From an uncultured Bacilli bacterium (GTDB lineage: Bacteria > Bacillota_I > Bacilli_A > RF39 > UBA660), in contig CAKPHO010000006.1 in the NCBI GenBank assembly GCA_934162195.1, positions 1 through 61,688 of the forward strand: a stretch of DNA of 61,688 nucleotides. The letters are read 5' to 3'. The translations under genes and the position numbers were made by a program. The notes under the pieces are model-generated. The model did not search any database, had not been told where the DNA came from, and worked only from the letters and a program-made list of their open reading frames with translations. This document shows positions 1 to 9,698 of the stretch, one piece after another (the first letter of the stretch is position 1; every line of letters begins with the position of its first letter).

Positions 1-1
1 A

Positions 2-523
2 ACTATAACAGTAGGTGATTATGATGTAGTATATAATCCAACATCAAAGAGTTATGAAGCGACAGAAAAAGGAAGTATGTTTGCAATATATCGATACACA
101 TCAGAAATAATAAATATAGGAGATACGATAGATCCAACAAAATATGCAACAGATCCTGCAACATTAAAAAATGATTATTATTTAAAACATGTTTTGGATA
201 AAAACAATAAAGTAATAGAGTCATACGCTTGTGCTAATTATATCTCTTCTGAAGGTAATGATGTAGCATGCTTAAGAGGTGGAGGTCAAGAATATAAAAT
301 TGATAATAAACCTATTTTGGATGAATTACAAGAAAAATCTGGAGTTAGTTATAACGATGGTGGAAATGGATCGTATAGATATTATATTACTCCAGATGTA
401 GTAATGTATGTGTATGGTAATCTTTCAAATGAAGGTGTAGAAGTAAAATCTGCCGAAGAAATGGAATTTAACTATTGTGAAGTTAAAAAAGATAATAGTT
501 CTCGCTGTGTGATAAATCATTAA
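2..523 (+). CDS. Prepilin-like protein, 3' part only (copy 1)
   Basis: The reading frame is open from the window edge, so the 5' end is missing. The first visible residues (TITVGDYDVVYN, then SYEATEKGS) match the end of the shared N-terminal half of the other prepilin-like genes in this window (MTIGDYTVSYN...YEATEKG), which identifies it as a family member whose FTLIEL signal lies upstream. The C-terminal 150 residues are unlike the other copies: they lack the YWT...RPVI ending and carry four cysteines. A methionine at 77 is internal and unlikely to be the start. By family this would be an exported pseudopilin-like surface protein; the ligand is unknown. Confidence 0.75.
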   Translation, partial: TITVGDYDVVYNPTSKSYEATEKGSMFAIYRYTSEIINIGDTIDPTKYATDPATLKNDYYLKHVLDKNNKVIESYACANYISSEGNDVACLRGGGQEYKIDNKPILDELQEKSGVSYNDGGNGSYRYYITPDVVMYVYGNLSNEGVEVKSAEEMEFNYCEVKKDNSSRCVINH

Positions 524-583
524 AATATAGTTTTAATTATAATACCAAAAGGTGTTGTTTTCTATTAAATCAATTATAATTTA

Positions 584-612
584 TTGAAAAAATTAATATA
601 ATGTGGTAAAAT
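584..612 (+). promoter_or_regulatory. SigA-type promoter of secG
   Basis: TTGAAA at 584-589 and TAAAAT at 607-612 are separated by 17 bases, directly upstream of secG with its AGGAGGA ribosome site at about 623-629. Confidence 0.6.
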
Positions 613-637
613 TAATAACAGTTAGGAGGAATTACTC

Positions 638-850
638 ATGAAAGTTGTTTTAATGATTGTATCAATTTTATTAATTGCTATTGTACTTTTACAAAGTGGT
701 AAAGCAGAAAGTGCTTCTAATGCTATCACTGGAGGTAATGATAGTTTATTTGCTAATCGTAAAGAAAGAGGCGGAGAATTAGTTATTAGTCGTGTTACTT
801 TAGGATTAGGAATTTTATTCTTTATATTATGTTTTATAATTGGTTTTTAA
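638..850 (+). CDS. secG: Preprotein translocase subunit SecG
   Basis: A 70-residue protein with two hydrophobic segments (residues about 3-19 and 50-70) around a polar loop containing GKAESASNAITGG, the usual SecG layout and length. SecG is the small accessory subunit of the SecYEG channel in the cytoplasmic membrane and helps the SecA-driven translocation cycle. The start follows a clear AGGAGGA site. The gene stands alone with its own promoter and a hairpin terminator just after the stop. Confidence 0.9.
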   Translation: MKVVLMIVSILLIAIVLLQSGKAESASNAITGGNDSLFANRKERGGELVISRVTLGLGILFFILCFIIGF

Positions 851-877
851 TAGTGTAAACATTTACACTATTTTTTT
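851..877 (+). terminator. Terminator of secG
   Basis: Inverted repeat TAGTGTAAA / TTTACACTA followed by seven T, directly after the secG stop codon. Confidence 0.75.
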
Positions 878-952
878 ATGTTTAATTATGAAAAAATTTA
901 TATGCTACCAATATATATTTTTTTTTGATATAATATTATAAGGGTGTAAAGT

Positions 953-1978
953 ATGAAAAATATTTATGGTTTATCAATTAGTGATTTAGAAGAATACTTT
1001 TTAAATATTTGTGAAAAGAAGTTTAAAGCTATTCAAGTTTTTGAGTGGTTATATCAAAAAAGAGTTACTTCTTTTGATGAGATGACTAATATTAAAAAAG
1101 ATGTTTTAGATAGATTAAAAAACGATTTTGAAATAAAGAGAGTGGAAATAGTAGACAAACAAAGTGATGTAGATGTTTCAAAATATTTATTTAAACTTAA
1201 AGATAATGAGTTTGTTGAAGCTGTTTTAATGAATCATGATTATGGTAATAGTATTTGTGTTTCTACTCAAGTTGGATGTAACATGGGATGTTCATTTTGT
1301 GAAAGTGGTAGAAGGCGTAAAGTTAGAAATCTTGAAGTATACGAGATGGTAACACAGATTTTAGAAGTTGAAAAAGAAAATAAAGAACGTATCTCTCATG
1401 TCGTTTTGATGGGAATAGGAGAACCTTTTGATAATTATGATAATGTTATTAAGTTTATTGATATTATTAACCATGATAAAGGTATAGCTATAGGTTCAAG
1501 ACATATTACTGTTTCAACATGCGGAATAGTGCCTAAAATAAAAGAGTTTACTAATTATGATAAACAAGTTAATTTAGCAATTTCACTTCATGCACCTAAT
1601 GATAAGATAAGAAATCAAATAATGAAAATTAATAAAGCTTATCCAATCGAAGAAGTTATTGATGCAGTAAAAGAGTATATTAAAAAAACAAATAGAAGGG
1701 TTACTTTTGAATATATATTATTAAGTGGGGTAAATGATACAGAAGCATGCGCTTTAGAACTATGTCAATTATTACGTGGAATTAATTGCTATGTTAATTT
1801 AATTCCTTATAATGAAACTAGTCATATTATTTATAAAAAAAGCGATAAAGATACAATAACTAAGTTTTATGATATACTTAAAAAAAATAATATAGGAGTA
1901 ACAATAAGAAGAGAGTTTGGATCAAAAGTAAATGCGGCTTGTGGACAACTTAGGTCTAAACACGAGGAGGGAGAATAA
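953..1978 (+). CDS. rlmN: Dual-specificity rRNA/tRNA adenine-C2 methyltransferase RlmN
   Basis: A 341-residue radical SAM enzyme. The cluster-binding cysteines are C109, C113 and C116 (CNMGCSFC), followed by the GEPFDNYDNV segment, and a conserved cysteine near the C-terminus (AACGQL) fits the methyl-carrying cysteine. RlmN methylates A2503 of 23S rRNA and A37 of some tRNAs. The stop overlaps the start of the PP2C phosphatase by one base (TAATG), the first link of a five-gene run through prkC, rsgA and rpe. An extended -10 (TGATATAAT, near 927-935) lies upstream. Confidence 0.95.
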   Translation: MKNIYGLSISDLEEYFLNICEKKFKAIQVFEWLYQKRVTSFDEMTNIKKDVLDRLKNDFEIKRVEIVDKQSDVDVSKYLFKLKDNEFVEAVLMNHDYGNSICVSTQVGCNMGCSFCESGRRRKVRNLEVYEMVTQILEVEKENKERISHVVLMGIGEPFDNYDNVIKFIDIINHDKGIAIGSRHITVSTCGIVPKIKEFTNYDKQVNLAISLHAPNDKIRNQIMKINKAYPIEEVIDAVKEYIKKTNRRVTFEYILLSGVNDTEACALELCQLLRGINCYVNLIPYNETSHIIYKKSDKDTITKFYDILKKNNIGVTIRREFGSKVNAACGQLRSKHEEGE

Positions 1979-2715
1979 TGGAATATAGTTATTTAACAGA
2001 TCCTGGAAAAATAAGAGATCATAATGAAGATAGTGTTACAGTAATAAAAAACAGTAGTGGAGAGATATTACTTGCTGTTGCGGACGGTATGGGAGGACAT
2101 CGTGGTGGTGAAATTGCCTCTAGTATAGCTATTTCTCATATTGGTAAAAGATTTGCTGAAATTAGTAGTCTTGGTAATAAAGAAGATGCTATAAATTGGA
2201 TTAAGGATGTTGTAAGTGAAGCTAATGTTCAAATTTATAAATATACAAGTGAAAATCCTGAAAGTACTGGTATGGGAACAACTTTAGTTCTTGCCGTTTT
2301 AACTAATCAATTTTTGTTATTTGGTAATATTGGTGATTCATCAGGTTATGTTTTTAAAAATGAAAGAATACATAAAATTACAACTGATCATACTTTAGTT
2401 AATTTACTTGTTAAATCTGGTGAGTTAACAGAAGAAGAAGCTAAGGAGCATCCACGTAAAAATGTGCTTATGCGTGCTCTTGGAGCAACAACTAAAGTAG
2501 AAATGGATATTTTTGATGTTGAGCGAGATGTAGATGGTGTAATGCTATGTAGTGATGGTTTAACTAATATGCTTGATGATGAACAAATATCAAAGGTTTT
2601 ATGTGAAAAAACAAGTGTTGAAGAAAAATTAACTAAGTTAATTATAAAGAGTAATAATAGAGGTGGAACAGACAACATCTCAATAGCGTATTTAAGTATA
2701 AAGGATGGTGAATAA
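1978..2715 (+). CDS. prpC: PP2C-family serine/threonine phosphatase
   Basis: A 245-residue PPM/PP2C phosphatase with the expected metal-site motifs: RDHNEDS near the N-terminus, VADGMGGH around residue 35, GDSSGY, MLCSDGLTN and GGTDNIS near the end. It reverses phosphorylation by the PASTA kinase encoded next. It is coupled to rlmN upstream, and its own stop falls 1 base before the kinase start. The PP2C-PASTA kinase pair controls cell wall growth and dormancy in other Bacillota. Confidence 0.93.
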   Translation: MEYSYLTDPGKIRDHNEDSVTVIKNSSGEILLAVADGMGGHRGGEIASSIAISHIGKRFAEISSLGNKEDAINWIKDVVSEANVQIYKYTSENPESTGMGTTLVLAVLTNQFLLFGNIGDSSGYVFKNERIHKITTDHTLVNLLVKSGELTEEEAKEHPRKNVLMRALGATTKVEMDIFDVERDVDGVMLCSDGLTNMLDDEQISKVLCEKTSVEEKLTKLIIKSNNRGGTDNISIAYLSIKDGE

Positions 2716-2716
2716 T

Positions 2717-4456
2717 ATGGTTATTAAAGGACAAAAGATAAATGATAGATATCAAATAATTAGAACCATTGGTGAGGGTGGTATGGCTAATGTATATTTA
2801 GCTCATGACACTATTTTGGATCGTGATGTAGCAGTTAAGATACTTCGTGGAGATTTGGCAGATGATGAAAAATTTGTTCGCCGTTTTCAAAGAGAAGCCA
2901 TATCAGCTTCGTCTCTTTCACATCCTAATATTGTTGAAATGTATGATGTAGGGGAAGATGATGGACAATATTATATTGTTATGGAATATGTAGAAGGTAA
3001 AACATTAAAGAGTTTAATAAAACGACGTGGAGCTTTAACACTACCAGAAGTTATTGATATAATGTTACAATTAACTTCTGCGGTTGCGTGTGCCCATGAT
3101 AGTTATATTATTCATCGTGATATAAAACCACAAAATGTTTTAATAAAAGAAGATGGAACAGTAAAGATTACTGATTTTGGAATAGCTATGGCTTTAAATA
3201 GTAACGAGCTTACTCAAACTAATTCAGTAATGGGGTCAGTACATTATCTTCCACCAGAACAAGCTAATGGTAGTGGTGCTACTATAAAAAGTGATATTTA
3301 TTCACTAGGAATTTTGATGTTTGAATTATTAACAGGTAAGCTTCCATTTAAGGGAGAGAATGCTGTTGAAATAGCAATCAAACAAATGAGAGAGAAAATT
3401 CCAAGTGTTTGTGAAATAAATCCTGACATTCCACAATCTATTGAAAATGTTATTTTAAAAGCATGTGCAAAAAATCCTAAGAATAGATATGATAATGTTT
3501 TAGAGATGCATGATGATATAAAAACTGCTTTAGATGAAGAACGTAAGGATGAAAAAAGAATAACTTATCGTTATTCAGAAAATGACTTGGAAGAAACAAA
3601 GGTTATGCCAGTTATACCTGAAACTAATAAAAAAGATGATATTAAAGTTGAAAAGATTAGTGAAGAAATAACAAAAGAAGATAAAAAGATTAATAATATT
3701 ATTTTAATTTTGCTTTCGATAGTAGTAGGATTAGGAGTTTTAATTACTTCAGTATTATTTATAATACCAAGAATTTCTAATAAAAAAGAAGTAATTGTAC
3801 CTAATGTTGCTAATTTAAGTATTATAGATGCTGAAAAAGTTCTAAAGGATTCTGGATTTGAAATAGCTAGTGAGAACAAATTAGAATCATCATCAACGGT
3901 TAAAGAAGGTATTGTTATTGGAACAGATCCTATTAGTGGTGTTTCAAGAAAAAAAGGAACAACTATCACTTTAATTGTATCAAGTGGTGAAGAAGGTATT
4001 GTTTTAGAAAATTATGTTGGTTCTAATTACTATGAAATAAAAGGTAAATTAGAAGCTAGCGAAATAAAAGTAACAGTAGAAAAAAAAGAAGTTGATGATA
4101 AGACTTTAAAAGAAAATACAATTATTGAACAATCACCTGTAGCAGGTACTAAAGTTGTTAAAGGAGATACTGTTAAATTAATAATTCCAGATGTTATAAC
4201 TAATTATCCAAACTTTGTTAGTGAGGGATGGAAAGTAGATGATATTGAAACCTTCTGTAGTGAATATGGTATTACATTAACTGTCGTTGAAGAAGAAACA
4301 GATGCTTATCCTAGTGGAACTGTTATAAAACAAAGCAGAAGTGCAGATACTAAAGTTATATCAGGAGCGACTTTAAAAATAACTGTTGCTAAAGAAAAAC
4401 AAACAATAAATATTGATGAAAAAATAGAAAAACCAGAAGAGGAATCTAGTAATTAA
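2717..4456 (+). CDS. prkC: PASTA-domain serine/threonine protein kinase
   Basis: About 579 residues when started at the ATG at 2717, which sits behind the GGTGAATAAT spacing typical here; an in-frame ATG at 2705 has no room for a ribosome site. The kinase domain (residues about 10-270) has GEGGMANVY, an AVKIL lysine, HRDIKPQN and DFG. A charged linker, one membrane helix (about 322-345) and three extracellular PASTA repeats follow. PASTA repeats bind muropeptides or lipid II. It lies between its phosphatase and rsgA, a standard Bacillota order. Confidence 0.95.
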   Translation: MVIKGQKINDRYQIIRTIGEGGMANVYLAHDTILDRDVAVKILRGDLADDEKFVRRFQREAISASSLSHPNIVEMYDVGEDDGQYYIVMEYVEGKTLKSLIKRRGALTLPEVIDIMLQLTSAVACAHDSYIIHRDIKPQNVLIKEDGTVKITDFGIAMALNSNELTQTNSVMGSVHYLPPEQANGSGATIKSDIYSLGILMFELLTGKLPFKGENAVEIAIKQMREKIPSVCEINPDIPQSIENVILKACAKNPKNRYDNVLEMHDDIKTALDEERKDEKRITYRYSENDLEETKVMPVIPETNKKDDIKVEKISEEITKEDKKINNIILILLSIVVGLGVLITSVLFIIPRISNKKEVIVPNVANLSIIDAEKVLKDSGFEIASENKLESSSTVKEGIVIGTDPISGVSRKKGTTITLIVSSGEEGIVLENYVGSNYYEIKGKLEASEIKVTVEKKEVDDKTLKENTIIEQSPVAGTKVVKGDTVKLIIPDVITNYPNFVSEGWKVDDIETFCSEYGITLTVVEEETDAYPSGTVIKQSRSADTKVISGATLKITVAKEKQTINIDEKIEKPEEESSN

Positions 4457-5289
4457 TGGAAGGTATTATAATAAAAAACATTAGTAATGACTATACAGTT
4501 CATGCTAATGGTAAAGATTATGTGTGCAAACCACGTGGTAAATTTCGTAATTTAAAAATAACTCCATTGGTTGGAGATGAAGTTATTTTTGATGAAAGTA
4601 ATAATTATCTTTTAGATATAAAACCTAGAAGGAATGAATTAGTAAGACCCCCTGTTGCAAATATAGATCAAGCTGTAATTGTCATGAGTATTGCTAAGCC
4701 GGATTTTTCTGATAATCTTTTAGATAAATTATTATGTATAATAGAATTTAATAACATTAAACCAATTATTTGTTTTACTAAATTAGATTTATTAAAGGAA
4801 GAAGAAAAAGATAATGCTTTAAAGTTTATGGATTATTATAAAAAAATTGGGTATGAAGTTTACATAAATACAGAGCTTGATAAAATAAAAACTATTTTTA
4901 AAGATAAAGTTACAGTTTTTACAGGTCAAAGTGGGGCTGGGAAGTCAACTTTACTTAATAAACTTAATCCAAGTTTAAATATAAAGACTGATGAAATTTC
5001 CAAAGCTTTAGGGCGTGGCAAACATACCACTAGGCATGTTGAACTAATTAATCTTTTTAGTGGATTAGTCGCAGATACTCCAGGATTTTCAAGTTTATCA
5101 TTTATAGACATGACCAATGATGATATAAAAGATAATTTTATAGAGTTTAATAATTATCGTGATAAATGTGCTTATAAAGATTGCAAACACAATCTAGAAG
5201 ATGATTGTGAAATAAAAAGACAACTTAAAGATAAAAATATTTTAGATAGTAGATATGAAAACTATATAAAGTTTATAGAGAGGAGATAA
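4456..5289 (+). CDS. rsgA: Small-subunit ribosome biogenesis GTPase RsgA
   Basis: A 277-residue circularly permuted GTPase: an N-terminal OB-fold region, the G4 motif FTKLDL before the P-loop GQSGAGKST, then DTPGF. A C-terminal zinc knuckle (CAYKDCKHNLEDDC) completes the family pattern. RsgA acts late in 30S maturation. It starts in the TAATG overlap with the kinase gene and is followed 2 bases later by rpe. Confidence 0.95.
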   Translation: MEGIIIKNISNDYTVHANGKDYVCKPRGKFRNLKITPLVGDEVIFDESNNYLLDIKPRRNELVRPPVANIDQAVIVMSIAKPDFSDNLLDKLLCIIEFNNIKPIICFTKLDLLKEEEKDNALKFMDYYKKIGYEVYINTELDKIKTIFKDKVTVFTGQSGAGKSTLLNKLNPSLNIKTDEISKALGRGKHTTRHVELINLFSGLVADTPGFSSLSFIDMTNDDIKDNFIEFNNYRDKCAYKDCKHNLEDDCEIKRQLKDKNILDSRYENYIKFIERR

Positions 5290-5291
5290 AT

Positions 5292-5927
5292 ATGAAAATA
5301 GCCGCATCATTTTTAGAAATTAAAAGAAATACTAAGAAAAACGTTGAAAAATTAGACAAAACTACTATTGACTATTTACATGTTGATATAATGGACGGTA
5401 AATTTGTTCCAAGTAAAACATGGAGTTTTCGTCAAATTAGGCATATATTAAAACATACATCTAAACCAAAAGATGTTCATTTGATGGTTAATGATGTAAG
5501 AAAATATATAAGTAAATATAAAAGAATTAAACCAGAAATCATTACATTCCATTATGAAGCAACAGAAGATTGGTTTGATATGATAAGAATTTTAAAAATA
5601 GATGATATTAAAGCTGGAATGTCTATAAAACCTAATACTGATGTATCTAAATTAGAACCTTATTTACAATATTTAGATGTAGTGTTAGTTATGAGCGTAG
5701 AACCTGGTAAAGGTGGTCAAGAGTTTATTTCATCAACAATGGATAAAATAAAAGAGTTAGATCAAATAAGAAAAGAAAAAGGATATCAATATAAGATCGA
5801 AGTAGATGGTGGTATCAATGATACTAACTATAAATTACTAGAAAGTAGTAATGTTGATATTGCTGTAATGGGAAGTTTTATAACTAAAAGAAGAGCTTTT
5901 CAAAAAAATTTAGATAAACTTAAATAA
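5292..5927 (+). CDS. rpe: Ribulose-phosphate 3-epimerase
   Basis: A 211-residue TIM-barrel enzyme interconverting ribulose 5-phosphate and xylulose 5-phosphate in the pentose phosphate pathway. Visible motifs are HVDIMDGKFVPS, VHLMV, SVEPGKGGQ and EVDGGIN, including metal-binding His and Asp residues. It ends the rlmN-prpC-prkC-rsgA-rpe run. The start has a GAGGAGAT ribosome site overlapping the end of rsgA. Confidence 0.93.
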   Translation: MKIAASFLEIKRNTKKNVEKLDKTTIDYLHVDIMDGKFVPSKTWSFRQIRHILKHTSKPKDVHLMVNDVRKYISKYKRIKPEIITFHYEATEDWFDMIRILKIDDIKAGMSIKPNTDVSKLEPYLQYLDVVLVMSVEPGKGGQEFISSTMDKIKELDQIRKEKGYQYKIEVDGGINDTNYKLLESSNVDIAVMGSFITKRRAFQKNLDKLK

Positions 5928-5958
5928 AAGAGTGCCAATAAATGACATTCTTTTTTTT
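5928..5958 (+). terminator. Terminator after rpe
   Basis: Hairpin AAGAGTG / CATTCTT followed by a run of T. Confidence 0.7.
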
Positions 5959-6000
5959 CATATTATGATACAGTTTGAATAAGATAAAGTGGGTGATAAT

Positions 6001-6999
6001 ATGGCAAGAAAATTTAAAACAAAAAAAAGCAAAAAAATATTCAAATATATAATAATTATTTTTGTAATATACTTGCTTTATTCCTTTATATCACTAGTTG
6101 TTTTAAATTTAAAGATAGTTAATAATAATGAAGATTTTATTAAAAATCTTCTGGCAGATTCTAATTATCACTTGTTATATGAAGAAAGAAGTAAAAACTT
6201 TATCTATAAGATAAGTAAGTTTATAAGTAACATAAATGTTAACAATCCAACATCTATTCTAGAAAAAAGTTTTGGTTATAAGATGAGTAACAACAATGTT
6301 TTAGTTCATAATGATAATTATAGTAGTGTTAATACTGATTCTAGTGTTGAGGAGGTGATAAATTATATGAAGGAAAAAGAAATAAAAAAAGAACCTTTGG
6401 TGTATATTTATAATACTCATCAAACAGAAAAATATAGTAATGAAGATTTAGGTGATATAACACCTAATGTTTTAATGGCTAGCTATTTATTAAAAGATAA
6501 GTTAGAAAAATTAGGTGTTCCGACTTTGGTGGAAGAATCCAACATTCCAGAGTTTATGAAAATAAATAATTGGAATTATAATAGCAGTTATAAAGCTAGT
6601 AGATTTTATTTGTTAGATGCTAAAAGTAAATATTCAAGCGTTAAATTATTTATTGATTTGCATAGAGACTCTATTGAAAAAAAGAATTCTACAGTAACAA
6701 TTAATAAAAAAGAATATGCCAAAGTTTTATTTGTTGTAGGTAAAGAGCATGCCAACTATGAAAAAAATCTTGATTTAGCTAATAAATTAAATGAAAAAAT
6801 CAAAAAGAACTACCCAACTCTTACTAGAGGTGTTATGGAAAAAGAGGGTAAGAATGTAAATGGAATATATAATCAAGATGTTAGTGAAAATTGTGTTTTA
6901 ATAGAGTTAGGTGGTAATGAAAATAATATAACGGAAATATTAAATACAGTTGATGTAATATCTGAAGTAATAAAGGAGCATATTGATGAAACAAGATAA
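6001..6999 (+). CDS. spoIIP: Stage II sporulation protein P (peptidoglycan amidase)
   Basis: About 332 residues from the ATG behind GGGTGATAAT. An N-terminal membrane anchor (residues about 14-36) precedes a SpoIIP-type amidase domain, with YIYNTHQTEKY, the polar FIDLHRDS strand and a late NCVLIELGGNENN segment carrying the likely zinc and catalytic residues. SpoIIP cleaves peptidoglycan in the engulfment complex with SpoIID and SpoIIM. Its presence supports real sporulation ability. A small membrane protein gene overlaps its 3' end. Confidence 0.9.
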   Translation: MARKFKTKKSKKIFKYIIIIFVIYLLYSFISLVVLNLKIVNNNEDFIKNLLADSNYHLLYEERSKNFIYKISKFISNINVNNPTSILEKSFGYKMSNNNVLVHNDNYSSVNTDSSVEEVINYMKEKEIKKEPLVYIYNTHQTEKYSNEDLGDITPNVLMASYLLKDKLEKLGVPTLVEESNIPEFMKINNWNYNSSYKASRFYLLDAKSKYSSVKLFIDLHRDSIEKKNSTVTINKKEYAKVLFVVGKEHANYEKNLDLANKLNEKIKKNYPTLTRGVMEKEGKNVNGIYNQDVSENCVLIELGGNENNITEILNTVDVISEVIKEHIDETR

Positions 7000-7330
7000 C
7001 AAGAAGAAAATGATTAATAAAATAGCTGGTTGGTTTGTGTTTATTTTGTTTATTACTTTTGTAACGCTATACATATCCCAAGCTACAGGATATTATGAGT
7101 ATGAACAGGCAAGAAAAACAGCGTTTACAAAAGAACAGATAGAACAGTTTGAAAAGGATGTTAAAGAAGGAAAAGAAATAGATGTAAATAAGTATTTAGA
7201 AAATACTAATAAAAATTATCAAAATAGTTTGTCGAAGTTTACTTTAAATGTGTCTGAAGGAATAAGTAAATATACAAAGATTGGTATTGAGAAGGTATTA
7301 GGTCAGATATCAAAATGGGTGGAAAATTAA
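6986..7330 (+). CDS. Small single-pass membrane protein, YqxA-like by position
   Basis: A 114-residue protein with one membrane helix (residues about 12-34) followed by a charged helical region that ends in a weakly amphipathic stretch. The ATG at 6986 overlaps spoIIP by 14 bases and has an AAGGAG site at 6973-6978 inside spoIIP. In Bacillus subtilis a membrane protein of about this size (YqxA) follows spoIIP; architecture and location agree, but the sequence match was not tested. A terminator follows. Confidence 0.7.
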   Translation: MKQDNKKKMINKIAGWFVFILFITFVTLYISQATGYYEYEQARKTAFTKEQIEQFEKDVKEGKEIDVNKYLENTNKNYQNSLSKFTLNVSEGISKYTKIGIEKVLGQISKWVEN

Positions 7331-7342
7331 TTCGTTTAAAAG

Positions 7343-7366
7343 AAACTTCAGAAATGAAGTTTTTTT
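7343..7366 (+). terminator. Terminator after the spoIIP operon
   Basis: AAACTTC-AGAAAT-GAAGTTT hairpin with a T tract. Confidence 0.8.
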
Positions 7367-7413
7367 GATGAAAGTATAATTATTTTTGATATAATAGAAA
7401 AAGAGGTGATAGG

Positions 7414-9642
7414 ATGAAGTCATACATAAAGGGAAAATACAAAAAAGCCATATTTACTTCTGATAAAGGGTATTTTATTGGGCTTTTTCATCTTGATGAA
7501 ACAGATAACAATGTTCTTAGTGATTTTGTTGATAAAACTATCACATTTACTGGTTATTTTCATGAATTAAATGAAGGTGACACATATATCTTTCATGGAG
7601 AAGAAGTTGATCATCCAAGATATGGGTTACAGTTTAATGTAAGTGAATACGAAAAAGTAAAACCGGAAGATAAAGATGGTGTTATTGAATTTTTATCGAG
7701 CAGTTTATTTCCTAAGGTTGGAAAAAAACTTGCAACTTCAATTGTAGAAGTATTAGGAGATAAGTGTCTAGATAAAATACTTGAGGACAAGTCTATTCTT
7801 AATTTAGTTCCTAAGATAACAACAAAAAAAATAGATTTAATATATGATAATTTGATTAGATATGATGAGAGTCATCAAGTGATTGTTTATTTAACTGAAC
7901 TAGGTTTTAATATGAAAGATTCTTTAGAAATATATAATAAATATAAAAAAGACACTTTAAGTATAATAAATGATAATATATATAGACTAATAGATGATGA
8001 ATTAGATATTTCTTTTTTAAAAATAGACGAAGTGGGACGCAAATTAAATGTTGACAGATTAGATGATAACCGTATTGAAGCTTTGATTATATATTTAATG
8101 AAAAGTATGGTATTTAAAAGTGGAGATACGTATCTAAATTATCAAGATATTTATGATGCTTTATGCAAGTATTTAAATTTAGGTTTTGATGAAATAAAGT
8201 TTGATGATTATTTAAATAAATTAAATGCTAAATATAAAGTATGTATTGAAGGAAGAAAATATTATTTAAAAGAAATGTTTGATGCAGAAAATAATATTGT
8301 TGAAAAAATTAGAATATTATTAAGTTTACCTAAGAATAAATACAAGAATTTAGATTCTTTGATAGAAGAGCATGAAAAAATGTATGGAATAACTTATAAT
8401 ATATTACAAAAAGAAGCTATAAAAAGTTCATTAGAAGAAAATATTTTAATTATTACTGGAGGCCCAGGAACAGGAAAAACAACAATAGTAAAGGAAATAA
8501 TTGAACTTTACCGCTTATTAAATAAACTGAATGGTAATGATATGAATAAAGAGCTTCAATTACTAACTCCAACAGGAAGAGCAAGTAAGAGATTATCAGA
8601 GGCAACAGGATACCCTGCTACTACTATTCATAGATTTTTAAAATGGAATAAAGAAACTAATACTTTTGCAATAGATGAATATAATAAAGATTATAGTAAA
8701 TTTATTATAATAGATGAAGTTAGTATGATAGATGAACAATTACTTGATAGCCTATTTAAAGGATTAACTGATAATATAAAAATTATACTAGTAGGAGATT
8801 ATAATCAGTTACCTAGTGTTTCTCCCGGACAAGTACTAAAGGATTTGATAGATAGTAATGTCATAAAAACTATTCATTTGGAAGAGTTGTATCGTCAAAG
8901 CAAAAATTCTTACATTAATACTTTGGCTAATGAAATAAAAAATAATGATTTAAGTCCTAACTTTTTAGATCAAAGAAGTGATTATACTTTTTTAGAGTGT
9001 TCAAGTCATAGTATAAGATCGAATTTAATAAATTTATCAAAGCAAATATTAGAAAAAGGTTATGATTATAAAAATGTTCAAATAATGGCTCCTTTATATA
9101 AAGGTGAAAATGGTATAGATGTTTTAAATAATGATTTACAACAGGTTTTTAATCCAAAAGATAAAGAAAAAAATGAATTAAAAATAGGGGATGTTATTTT
9201 TAGAGAAAATGATAAAGTGTTGCAACTGGTTAATATGCCAGAAGAAAACATTTTTAATGGTGATATTGGTGTTATAAATAGAATTACACCTGCCAATATT
9301 AGTAAAAGTGGTAAATCAGAAATATATGTTGATTTTGATTCTAATATTGTTAAGTTCTTGCCAAAAGATTTTAATAAGTTTAGACATGGTTTTGTAATTA
9401 GTATTCATAAATCACAAGGTAGTGAATTTGAAGTGGTAGTGATGCCAATCTCTTATTCATATCATCGTATGCTTTATCGTAAACTTGTTTATACTGGAAT
9501 AACACGTGCTAAAAAGAAGTTAATATTACTAGGTGAAGCTGATGTTTTTGTTGGTGCTGTTTCTAATGATCAAGAGTTAGTTAGAAATACATCTTTAAAA
9601 GAAAAATTAACGATGATGAATAATAATTTAAATAAGAGATAA
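7414..9642 (+). CDS. recD2: RecD2-type SF1B DNA helicase
   Basis: A 742-residue helicase with an N-terminal OB-like region and helix-hairpin-helix segments (about residues 1-300), then the helicase core: Walker A GGPGTGKTT, Walker B DEVSM, GDYNQLPSV, and a late SIHKSQGSEF motif and YTGITRAKK. These define the RecD2/TraA branch, which moves 5'-3' on single strands and works in repair without RecBC. An extended -10 TGATATAAT at 7387-7395 precedes it; the start has AGAGGTGATAGG. Confidence 0.92.
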   Translation: MKSYIKGKYKKAIFTSDKGYFIGLFHLDETDNNVLSDFVDKTITFTGYFHELNEGDTYIFHGEEVDHPRYGLQFNVSEYEKVKPEDKDGVIEFLSSSLFPKVGKKLATSIVEVLGDKCLDKILEDKSILNLVPKITTKKIDLIYDNLIRYDESHQVIVYLTELGFNMKDSLEIYNKYKKDTLSIINDNIYRLIDDELDISFLKIDEVGRKLNVDRLDDNRIEALIIYLMKSMVFKSGDTYLNYQDIYDALCKYLNLGFDEIKFDDYLNKLNAKYKVCIEGRKYYLKEMFDAENNIVEKIRILLSLPKNKYKNLDSLIEEHEKMYGITYNILQKEAIKSSLEENILIITGGPGTGKTTIVKEIIELYRLLNKLNGNDMNKELQLLTPTGRASKRLSEATGYPATTIHRFLKWNKETNTFAIDEYNKDYSKFIIIDEVSMIDEQLLDSLFKGLTDNIKIILVGDYNQLPSVSPGQVLKDLIDSNVIKTIHLEELYRQSKNSYINTLANEIKNNDLSPNFLDQRSDYTFLECSSHSIRSNLINLSKQILEKGYDYKNVQIMAPLYKGENGIDVLNNDLQQVFNPKDKEKNELKIGDVIFRENDKVLQLVNMPEENIFNGDIGVINRITPANISKSGKSEIYVDFDSNIVKFLPKDFNKFRHGFVISIHKSQGSEFEVVVMPISYSYHRMLYRKLVYTGITRAKKKLILLGEADVFVGAVSNDQELVRNTSLKEKLTMMNNNLNKR

Positions 9643-9651
9643 AATAATAAC

Positions 9652-9671
9652 GTATGCTTAGCATACATTTT
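9652..9671 (+). terminator. Terminator after recD2
   Basis: GTATGC-TTA-GCATAC hairpin followed by ATTTT; the T tract is short. Confidence 0.5.
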
Positions 9672-9698
9672 CATATATTCTAGCTAAGAGGTGATAAG

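Noticed and set aside
3..224. Minus-strand frame of 73 codons at the window start
   Set aside because: It is the shadow of the prepilin copy 1 coding frame, Leu/His-rich, with no ribosome site.
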